Below, one piece after another: positions 41,310-47,098 of a stretch of 47,165 bases of DNA. Location: positions 1 to 47,165 of IMG/VR virus record IMGVR_UViG_3300020183_000135; one strand, written 5' to 3'. Below the pieces are notes generated by a model that had not been told where the DNA came from, made no database searches, and saw only the letters and a program-made list of their open reading frames with translations. This DNA is from a virus. Position 1 is the stretch's first letter. Every line of letters begins with the position of its first letter. Made by a program: the position numbers and the translations under genes.

Positions 41310-42053
41310 TTATTTAGGAAACACTCCCTTTTTAATCATTCGAGGTAATATTCGAGCGCAAGCTATGTCAAGTGCTTTCTTAGTTGCTATCGAAACCGTC
41401 GATTGATTGAACTTAACGGGATCTGCTGTGGCGTCTGAGAGTAGAGTCAATTCTCGAGTAGTTTTCGCCTCTCCTAAACCGGAAGCCGCTATGATTTCAC
41501 CCGTTTCCGCGTCAGTGAACCTAACTTGTAAACCCAAACGAGTGACCATCATGTTTTTTACTCCGTCCTTCAAGTTGATCGTCTCGTCTTCTGAAATAGA
41601 CCAATCGTAAACTTCTATGCTAACGAAGTAGTGCGCTAACCTTATCTTTCCCCTACCGTCTAATTTATCTTCGGTGATTCCTGATTGACTCGCTTGAAAC
41701 TGTTTTACCATGCGATTTTTGATCTCTGTCTTGTCCTCCGTGAAAGTAAAACGATTGAGGTTTTCGAGGTATTCTAGGGATATGTTTGCAACGCCCAGAC
41801 CCACTCTTTTCTCTTTGAGTTCAGGATACATTTCGTAAACCTCCTCAGATATACCGCACTTCAAAATCTGAATGGGAATAGTGGGCCCAGAGTAGTCGAG
41901 GTATTGCTGTATGTCTATTGCTCTCTCGAAGGAAGCTTTGTACTCTTCTGTCTTCGTAGTGCCTATCGTTTGACCTTCGGCTTTGTAAGCAGCCAAAGTC
42001 ATAGTTAGGTACCAAAGTACGAATATTGAGGCGTTTCTATTATTACTAATCAT
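41310..42053 (-). CDS. CsgG-like outer-membrane secretion/curli-pore protein
   Basis: A 247-residue exported protein (signal about 1-28, ending AEGQ). The body resembles CsgG, the nonameric outer-membrane channel of curli secretion: 'KRVGLGVANISLEYLEN', then 'LGLQVRFTDAETGEIIAASG' and a C-terminal 'STVSIATKKALDIACARIL' helix. Unlike E. coli CsgG it has no lipobox Cys after the signal. T4-like pelagiphages have been reported to carry CsgG/CsgF-type genes, discussed as a gated lysis or export pore. The frame could open one codon earlier with GTG; ATG 42053 is used. It overlaps the upstream membrane-protein gene by eight nt. Confidence 0.68.
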   Translation of the reverse strand: MISNNRNASIFVLWYLTMTLAAYKAEGQTIGTTKTEEYKASFERAIDIQQYLDYSGPTIPIQILKCGISEEVYEMYPELKEKRVGLGVANISLEYLENLNRFTFTEDKTEIKNRMVKQFQASQSGITEDKLDGRGKIRLAHYFVSIEVYDWSISEDETINLKDGVKNMMVTRLGLQVRFTDAETGEIIAASGLGEAKTTRELTLLSDATADPVKFNQSTVSIATKKALDIACARILPRMIKKGVFPK

Positions 42054-42723
42054 CACCGTTTTTTTTGTTAAACCACTCTTTAATTAAGCCGCACTTTTGA
42101 CACTCGAGTTCTCCGTCGTTGTTACTATCTCCCCAAACGTGCTCGCACTGTCTGTGTTCGAAGTAAAAGTCGATATCCCCGTCTCCGTCCTCGTCTATAC
42201 CGTCCATCACCCCGTCTCCGTCTTCGTCTATTTCGACACCTATTCTTGGTTTAGCGGTTTTGTTTTCTTCTAATTTTGATACTGTGGGTATAACTTCTTC
42301 CTCTTTTTTAAACTCTTCGGCTCTATTGGCTTCAATTAAGTTGATTTCGTGCGCATGATTTGCAGCTTTAACAAACGCATCTGGAATTAGTGGCGTAACA
42401 GATTTATTACTTTCTTTCATATCATTAGTATTTGAAAGAGAAGCACCATCTTCCTCATCCATCTTTTGAACCAACATCTTGTCCTTGTCCGTATCGCTGA
42501 ACCAGTAGTCTATGATCTTACCGTAGCTACCGATAAACGCGCCAAGCATAAGGAGTAAGAGCTCTTTCCACTCTCCAGCTATATCGCTTTTCATCTCTAT
42601 AGCAGCGAAAATGCCTCCTACTATCAAAATAAAAGATCCTAACACCAACGCAGTGATATACCACCTGCGTTTCATCATAGCATTTAATAGGTCTTTGAAA
42701 CCTGTCGATTGTTGCTTATTCAT
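42046..42723 (-). CDS. Two-span membrane protein with calcium-loop and zinc-ribbon tail
   Basis: A 225-residue protein. Two hydrophobic spans (about 21-42 and 52-68, 'ALVLGSFILIVGGIFAAIE' and 'LLLLMLGAFIGSYGKIIDYW') are followed by a charged linker. Then comes a repeated Asp-rich loop 'DEDGDGVMDGIDEDGDGDID' (about 169-188), like thrombospondin-3/EF-type calcium sites. It ends in a Cys/His zinc-ribbon-like tail, 'CEHVW' and 'CQKCG'. The 'WKELLLLMLGAFIGSYGK' span resembles phage holin-like families. It may anchor the export cluster in the inner membrane. Function unknown. Confidence 0.6.
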   Translation of the reverse strand: MNKQQSTGFKDLLNAMMKRRWYITALVLGSFILIVGGIFAAIEMKSDIAGEWKELLLLMLGAFIGSYGKIIDYWFSDTDKDKMLVQKMDEEDGASLSNTNDMKESNKSVTPLIPDAFVKAANHAHEINLIEANRAEEFKKEEEVIPTVSKLEENKTAKPRIGVEIDEDGDGVMDGIDEDGDGDIDFYFEHRQCEHVWGDSNNDGELECQKCGLIKEWFNKKNGDD

Positions 42724-42726
42724 GAT

Positions 42727-43047
42727 TTACCATTGAGGCTCTTTCTCTTTGAATTCGTCTCCCTCTTTTTTCTTCTTGGGAGCTTCTTTTACTACTGGTT
42801 TTTCTACGACTCTCTCGATCACCTTAGTTCCGCCACCAACTGCCTGCGTTTGACTGTTATTATTCTCTACGTTGAGATTAATTACAGGAGCGACTTGTTG
42901 AACTGGAGCGGATTCTTTATCGTCTTCGCCAAAAAGGGTGGTACCTACCCAAGTGCCTGCGCCGAGAACTATGGTGCTGATAGTGCCTATGATGGTCTTT
43001 TTCAGGCCAGACCAAGTGCCATCGTTTTGTTCTAATTCTTCTGACAT
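42727..43047 (-). CDS. Single-span membrane protein with Pro/Lys-rich tail
   Basis: A 106-residue protein with one membrane span (about 16-40, 'KKTIIGTISTIVLGAGTWVG' onward). The tail is Gln/Asn/Val-rich, then Pro/Lys-rich ('EKPVVKEAPKKKKEG'), loosely TonB- or spanin-like in composition. It lies three nt upstream of the calcium-loop membrane protein, so the pair is probably co-translated. If the tail is periplasmic it could reach outer-membrane partners encoded next to it. No family recognised. Confidence 0.55.
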   Translation of the reverse strand: MSEELEQNDGTWSGLKKTIIGTISTIVLGAGTWVGTTLFGEDDKESAPVQQVAPVINLNVENNNSQTQAVGGGTKVIERVVEKPVVKEAPKKKKEGDEFKEKEPQW

Positions 43048-43059
43048 GGTTATTTAATT

Positions 43060-44952
43060 TTAAGCTTTAATAAATTGTTTTGTTAATTTTCTTTGGTTTT
43101 CGTTATCAAGTACCAATAAATAGTTCCCATTTGCTGCTGAGGTTAAATCTACTTGCTTAATCACTGTGGTAACGTATTCGTCGCTAGCCACCCTACCTAT
43201 ATCTTTAATTTTCCTTCCCTGAATGTCATAAACCGTGGCCATAGAAGCCATGTTAGTTCTAGGGAATATCACTACGAGTTCGAAGAACCCGCTGGTAGGA
43301 TTGGGACGGATGGTAGCAGTTATCTCTTTGTTGGATTGGTAGTAAGAGTCGGATCTTTTAGAAGATAAAACAACGTAATCCGAGGCCAAGTTTATGTTAA
43401 AGTGATCCCCGTCCTTATCGCTAGCATCCATCAAGCGTCTCACGTATACGTTTGTCTGCACATCAGCGCTTCCGATGGGAGAGAACTTGAGTTTAAACGG
43501 CGTGTAGTTACCCAAAAGAGATCCGATCTTTTGGTTGTTCATTCCACCGAAGCGAATGATACCGTTAGCGTCGTCGTGAGTCAAGTATTGCAACCAGGGC
43601 CCCTGAATATTGGAAACTATTTCTTCGAATCTCACCTTATTGGGATCGTATTTCATCTCGAACTGCAACCCATCGTTGCTAATTCCGTTTGTGTTGATGT
43701 TAAAATTAGCGTACATTGCCTGTCCAGTAGGAACCGTTACGTTTGGTATGCTCACTTCCATAGTTCCTATATATTTGGCAGCTGCTACTAAGTTACCGTT
43801 AGCGTCGTAAACGGGAGAGGAGTGCGTTCTGTCAACGTCCCCAAGTATGAAGTATTTAATGTCAACGTTTGTCAGGTTAGTCGTACCTACGCTATCGTAA
43901 ATATGAGTTACACCATTTATGTAACTAGGCCAGTTATTCCACTGATTCGCATCTAACACAAGAGAATCGTACGCTCCCCTTCTAAACACGTTTATCAGTT
44001 TAGTGGTGTCTATTGGTTTTAGACCTGAAACAGAAGCATAGATGAGGTAGGGATCGCCTCCGTCAAGAGCTCCGGATTTGTTGATGTCTGCTATCAAGTA
44101 AGCTAACCCGTTCTTCAGGTACTGACGGGTGTAAGCTTGGTTAACGTCTGTAGTGATGTATTCGTCGTATGCTTTTACTGCATCTGACACCGTAACAGCG
44201 TTATCCCTAATCGTGGATAGCGCTCCAGGAAACTTCACTTCCAACTTGTATCTCGTGTTTTCCTCTATATTCTTGAGGGTATACGTGCCGTCTGCAGCCA
44301 CGGTGATAGAATCTACGAAAGAGTTATTATTGGCTTGATAACACAGGATTTGGGGTTTAAGATTTATGCTCGGTCCCAACCACACTTTACCAGATAGCGT
44401 CAAGTTGTTGGATAGCTTCAAAGCGAGCTTTTGATTAACCAATTGAGCGACGTTGTCTCCTATGCTTTTACCGTCGTTCTTAAACATCCTAACCCAGTTT
44501 ACGGTTACGCTATCAGCGAAGTAGTTAGCTGTTACGTTGTTTATCTTGTACTTGTTATGAATGATATATCCGTTAGAGTTTATCGCTCCACCGCTCGGAA
44601 GTACCAAGTAGTTGCGACCTATTACCCAATCGTTATTAGAAACGTAAGTGTAAGTGCCATTAACGTAGTTGTTGTATTTGTAATTTTCCCACGTCTTGTA
44701 TGAAACCGTGGGAGTCATGCCGTTCACAGAAGCATCTACCGTAGTAGATATGTAAGTGAGCAACGCCCTTTTGTATTGCCAATCCACCTGAAATGCGCGA
44801 ATTTCGTTAGAGCCAGGACGATAGTACCAAGCTACATCAAGCGTGTCTCCTCTCTTTATTGTAGAGATGGTCTGAAAGTGTCCTATCTGGGGTGTCTGTG
44901 AAAAAGAAGCAAAACTAATTAGAAGCGCAATGACTAATAATAGTTTTTTCAT
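43060..44952 (-). CDS. Exported dockerin/cohesin-like protein with T9SS sorting domain
   Basis: A 630-residue secreted protein with a signal peptide (1-19, ending ASFSQ). An N-terminal beta region leads to a regulatory-like Ig unit. Next is a split dockerin-like pair, 'ADINKSGALDGGDPYLIYA' (about 286-304) and 'LGDVDRTHS' (about 370). Residues about 395-535 look cohesin-like ('LQFEMKYDPNKVRFEEI', 'PFKLKFSP'). The last 86 residues are a type A T9SS C-terminal domain: 'IRPNPTSGFFELVV', 'VYDIQGRKIKDI' and a final 'KLTKQFIKA'. Hosts with T9SS cleave this tail and attach or release the cargo at the cell surface. A paralogous module is in the lectin protein nearby. Confidence 0.82.
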   Translation of the reverse strand: MKKLLLVIALLISFASFSQTPQIGHFQTISTIKRGDTLDVAWYYRPGSNEIRAFQVDWQYKRALLTYISTTVDASVNGMTPTVSYKTWENYKYNNYVNGTYTYVSNNDWVIGRNYLVLPSGGAINSNGYIIHNKYKINNVTANYFADSVTVNWVRMFKNDGKSIGDNVAQLVNQKLALKLSNNLTLSGKVWLGPSINLKPQILCYQANNNSFVDSITVAADGTYTLKNIEENTRYKLEVKFPGALSTIRDNAVTVSDAVKAYDEYITTDVNQAYTRQYLKNGLAYLIADINKSGALDGGDPYLIYASVSGLKPIDTTKLINVFRRGAYDSLVLDANQWNNWPSYINGVTHIYDSVGTTNLTNVDIKYFILGDVDRTHSSPVYDANGNLVAAAKYIGTMEVSIPNVTVPTGQAMYANFNINTNGISNDGLQFEMKYDPNKVRFEEIVSNIQGPWLQYLTHDDANGIIRFGGMNNQKIGSLLGNYTPFKLKFSPIGSADVQTNVYVRRLMDASDKDGDHFNINLASDYVVLSSKRSDSYYQSNKEITATIRPNPTSGFFELVVIFPRTNMASMATVYDIQGRKIKDIGRVASDEYVTTVIKQVDLTSAANGNYLLVLDNENQRKLTKQFIKA

Positions 44953-45425
44953 AAGATTTTCTCAATTAAGGTTACAATGGTTTTTTTAAGGGCAGAACGA
45001 GCTGTCGCTTGGTTAAAACCACCACCTTCATCGATAATCATAGTAGAAGTAGATATTTCGGAGGACTTACCTGTCGCAACGTATTCTTTCAATCTTTTTT
45101 CTCCTTCGTACAAGGTACCCTTTATTTTTATGATAGTTTCGTTGTCGACCTTGTGAAATACGCTAACACCCGCAGAAGTCTGTTGGATATCGAAGTACAC
45201 TATCTCTAATTCCAATTTGAGAGCTTTAGGATCTTCGCTGAGGCCGTAGCCCCTGTCCTGTATCGCTTCTTCCAAAACGTTCTTAACGCCGAAAGCCAAG
45301 TTCTTGTTTCCAGTCATGGGTCCGATCTTGACTTTGTTCGTAACTTTACTAATCTTTACAAAGGTAGGCTGGGCAAAGCAAAAATTACAGAACAACACTA
45401 GCGCTATTGTCATAATATTTTTCAT
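44949..45425 (-). CDS. Small exported CsgG/DUF4410-like protein
   Basis: A 158-residue exported protein (signal about 1-19, ending CFAQ). The body has 'NKNLAFGVKNVLEEAIQDRG', a long beta hairpin 'ALKLELEIVYFDIQQTS' and a C-terminal helix 'ATARSALKKTIVTLIEKIL'. This layout is similar to small CsgG-like or DUF4410-type periplasmic/outer-membrane proteins. It heads the export operon, and its TGA overlaps the ATG of the T9SS-tailed protein. The frame can open two codons earlier at TTG 45431, but ATG 45425 gives the better signal peptide. Family assignment is tentative. Confidence 0.6.
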   Translation of the reverse strand: MKNIMTIALVLFCNFCFAQPTFVKISKVTNKVKIGPMTGNKNLAFGVKNVLEEAIQDRGYGLSEDPKALKLELEIVYFDIQQTSAGVSVFHKVDNETIIKIKGTLYEGEKRLKEYVATGKSSEISTSTMIIDEGGGFNQATARSALKKTIVTLIEKIL

Positions 45426-45433
45426 ATGCAATC

Positions 45434-45441
45434 ATAAATAC
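45434..45441 (-). promoter_or_regulatory. Late-promoter-like GTATTTAT box
   Basis: Sense GTATTTAT, eight nt before the ATG at 45425, at the head of the export operon. One mismatch from the common ATATTTAT. Inferred. Confidence 0.4.
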
Positions 45442-45456
45442 TAGAAAAAACAGCAG

Positions 45457-45472
45457 TATAGGTTAACCTATA
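45457..45472. promoter_or_regulatory. Perfect 16-bp palindrome, operator-like
   Basis: TATAGGTTAACCTATA is a perfect palindrome. It lies between the divergent 158-aa secreted protein and the 41-aa basic protein. It would suit a dimeric repressor or activator controlling one or both. No other full copy was noticed in the window. Confidence 0.4.
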
Positions 45473-45515
45473 TTATTATTTTGAGAAAAAGTACGTTTAT
45501 AAAAAAATAAAGATT

Positions 45516-45641
45516 ATGGCAAACGCTAAACCAAAATCAGTTCCTATGAGAAGTAGAAGAAGTGGTGTAAAGAAAACGAAATTAATAAAAGCAAATTTAA
45601 AAATAATTAACAAAATTGAGAAAGAGTTAAAGATTTCTTAA
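45516..45641 (+). CDS. 41-aa basic protein
   Basis: A 41-residue ORF, MANAKPKSVPMRSRRSG then a Lys-rich helix ending 'KIEKELKIS'. It is very basic and A+T-rich in codon use. It lies divergently from the export operon, after the 16-bp palindrome, and before the DUF2490 gene. Small basic proteins are common in phages, but support here is only frame, start and composition. Confidence 0.45.
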   Translation: MANAKPKSVPMRSRRSGVKKTKLIKANLKIINKIEKELKIS

Positions 45642-45658
45642 TATAGAAATAACGGCTT

Positions 45659-45722
45659 AAAAGAAACGCTTTCATAGTTATTTGGGAGCTAACTAAATTA
45701 ACTTTATGAGAGCGTTTCTTTT
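45659..45722 (+). promoter_or_regulatory. 18-bp inverted repeat that covers the DUF2490 start codon
   Basis: Arms 45659-45676 and 45705-45722 pair over 18 bp with a single G-U, around a 28-nt loop that holds a small GTTA/TAAC hairpin. The ATG (45706-45708) lies in the right arm, and a T-run follows. It could act as a translation-blocking stem or an attenuator/terminator. Confidence 0.5.
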
Positions 45723-46311
45723 TTTATTGTTACTTTTTTTACTCACTTTTGTTTTTGGGCAAGATGAACAATGGTCAACACTTAATGTTGTTGGAAAGTT
45801 AAGTAAGAACTATACACTTGCTATGGAGGGTGAGCAAAGATATAGTTGGGAAAAGGATTATGTTAGATATTTTCATTACGATGCTGGTTTGATTAGAACA
45901 TTCAATTCACATCTTAAAGTTGGTATTTTTTATAGAGAGATATATGAAATTAAAAATGGAAGGAGAGTAATAGAGTTTAGACCTCATACCGATGCTTTTG
46001 TAACACATGGGAAACATTGGAAATGGAGAGTACGATTGGAATATCAGGGTAAAGAATTTGATGAAGACCTTTTTAGATTCCGAATCAGACCAACATACGA
46101 ATTACACAAATTTAAACAAGCAGACCCATTTATACAAACTGAATTAAACTTTACCAAATATGGATTTACCCGAAATCGTTTTAACACTGGATTAACATTT
46201 CATTGGGGAAAACTAACAACACAACCTGCTTTTCTATTAGAATCCTTAAACAAAGGTGGTAATTGGACAAACGTAACAGCAATTTGGATAAACAATAAGA
46301 TTTCTTTTTAA
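45706..46311 (+). CDS. DUF2490-like outer-membrane beta-barrel protein
   Basis: A 201-residue exported protein with a leucine-rich signal peptide (about 1-18, ending VFGQ). The body is a run of amphipathic strands typical of DUF2490 barrels: 'LAMEGEQRYSWEKDYVRYFH', 'LKVGIFYREIYEIKNG', 'WRVRLEYQGKEF' and 'RFRIRPTYELH', closing with 'GLTFHWGKL'. DUF2490 is widespread in Bacteroidota outer membranes; function unknown. By eye its codons are more A+T-rich than those of the export operon, suggesting a separate, perhaps recent, acquisition from a host. Its start codon is buried in an 18-bp inverted repeat. Confidence 0.78.
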   Translation: MRAFLFLLLLFLLTFVFGQDEQWSTLNVVGKLSKNYTLAMEGEQRYSWEKDYVRYFHYDAGLIRTFNSHLKVGIFYREIYEIKNGRRVIEFRPHTDAFVTHGKHWKWRVRLEYQGKEFDEDLFRFRIRPTYELHKFKQADPFIQTELNFTKYGFTRNRFNTGLTFHWGKLTTQPAFLLESLNKGGNWTNVTAIWINNKISF

Positions 46312-46346
46312 TATTTATAGGTAACTAAAAAAGGTAATTAACACTG

Positions 46347-46367
46347 TCACAATTGATACTATTGTGA
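46347..46367. terminator. Small inverted repeat between convergent genes
   Basis: TCACAAT and ATTGTGA (7 bp, 7-nt loop) lie between the DUF2490 gene and the convergent 62-aa gene, overlapping the stop of the latter. It has no T-run, so it is at best a weak bidirectional terminator. Confidence 0.25.
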
Positions 46368-46547
46368 AACGCTATCTATGAATTCTTTTCCTTTAGATAC
46401 TATATCAATGAGGGTATATATATTCTTGGATTTTAACACTCCGTCAGCATCTCTGTTATTCCAATAGAGTAAATAAGTGTCCCTGGGAATAGCGTACCAG
46501 AGTTCAGTATGGGGATTGTAGTGAAAAACGTAATTGTATATTTCCAT
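46359..46547 (-). CDS. 62-aa conserved-looking phage protein
   Basis: A 62-residue protein rich in aromatics: 'YNYVFHYNPHTELWYAIPRD' then 'YLLYWNNRDADGVLKSK' and a C-terminal helix. The pattern recurs, as I recall, in T4-like phages as a short uncharacterised protein. It is soluble, with no metal or catalytic motif. It lies next to the tRNA cluster, convergent with the DUF2490 gene. Confidence 0.65.
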   Translation of the reverse strand: MEIYNYVFHYNPHTELWYAIPRDTYLLYWNNRDADGVLKSKNIYTLIDIVSKGKEFIDSVSQ

Positions 46548-46585
46548 CGCTTTATTTTAATGGTCTTAACCTATGTAAAGTATTT

Positions 46586-46717
46586 TCATTTTTCTTGTTC
46601 CAAAAAATCCTCTCCCCTGTAGTTTGGATGGTGCTTCGCCATGTAGTCTATGCCACCTGCCCACAACCAAGCCAAAGAGAGCGAGAAAGATACTGCGAGT
46701 AAAATGAATCCTAACAT
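46586..46717 (-). CDS. 43-aa single-span membrane peptide
   Basis: A 43-residue ORF. A hydrophobic N-terminal span (MLGFILLAVSFSLSLAWLWA) is followed by a short His/Asp/Glu-rich cytoplasmic or periplasmic tail. It has a GTATTTAT box five nt upstream, directly after the tRNA-Arg gene. Small membrane peptides like this are common in phage tRNA regions. Function unknown. Confidence 0.5.
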   Translation of the reverse strand: MLGFILLAVSFSLSLAWLWAGGIDYMAKHHPNYRGEDFLEQEK

Positions 46718-46722
46718 GTTTT

Positions 46723-46730
46723 ATAAATAC
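46723..46730 (-). promoter_or_regulatory. Late-promoter-like GTATTTAT box
   Basis: Sense GTATTTAT, five nt before the ATG at 46717 and two nt downstream of the tRNA-Arg 3' end. Inferred. Confidence 0.4.
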
Positions 46731-46732
46731 TG

Positions 46733-46804
46733 TAGTTCCGTCCAGAATCGAACTGGAATATCAAGCTTAGAAGGCTTGCGTTCTATCCGTTGAACTACGG
46801 AACC
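46733..46804 (-). tRNA. tRNA-Arg (anticodon TCT)
   Basis: A full cloverleaf on the minus strand. The 7-bp acceptor (first pair G-U) is followed by the canonical TA at positions 8-9 and a 4-bp D stem GTTC/GAAC. The anticodon stem CAAGC/GCTTG has loop CTTCTAA (anticodon TCT), and the T arm has loop TTCGATT. Discriminator A; CCA is not encoded. It reads AGA, a frequent codon in these genes. Confidence 0.92.
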
Positions 46805-46828
46805 GAAAATAGCTGTCGTTTTCTAATG

Positions 46829-46901
46829 AGCCTCCTATCGGAATCGAACCAATGACCTACTGATTACAAATCAGTTGCTCTACCTGCTGAGCTAAGGAGG
46901 C
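46829..46901 (-). tRNA. tRNA-Thr (anticodon TGT)
   Basis: A full cloverleaf on the minus strand. The acceptor is GCCTCCT/AGGAGGC, the D stem GCTC/GAGC, and the anticodon stem ACTGA/TCAGT with loop TTTGTAA (anticodon TGT). The T loop is TTCGATT. Discriminator is T; CCA is not encoded. It reads ACA codons. Confidence 0.94.
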
Positions 46902-46909
46902 CAAAGAAC

Positions 46910-47098
46910 TCAAGACTTGGATTCGAGCTCCCGCTTCTTGCGGTACATCCAGAACAGACCCATCCATCCTCCCAAAAGGATCGCGATCGCCGAAGCGTAG
47001 GGGTACGCGCTAGTCACAACCGTAAAAACCACGCAACCCGCAAGGATACCCGCAACAAAAGCAAGGGACTTACCCAAATCAATCAGTGTTTCTTTCAT
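46910..47098 (-). CDS. 62-aa two-span membrane protein
   Basis: A 62-residue protein with two hydrophobic spans (about 10-29, 'KSLAFVAGILAGCVVFTVVT', and about 34-51, 'ASAIAILLGGWMGLFWMY'). They are separated by a short Tyr/Pro turn, and the tail is basic (YRKKRELESKS). Topology resembles a small holin or membrane accessory protein, but no partner lysis gene is adjacent. It starts inside the 3' end of the upstream gene (20-nt overlap), implying coupling. Confidence 0.6.
   Translation of the reverse strand: MKETLIDLGKSLAFVAGILAGCVVFTVVTSAYPYASAIAILLGGWMGLFWMYRKKRELESKS

Noticed and set aside
46311-46318. ATATTTAT copy after the DUF2490 gene as a promoter
   Set aside because: No plus-strand gene lies downstream within the window before convergent minus-strand genes; probably chance in A+T-rich DNA.
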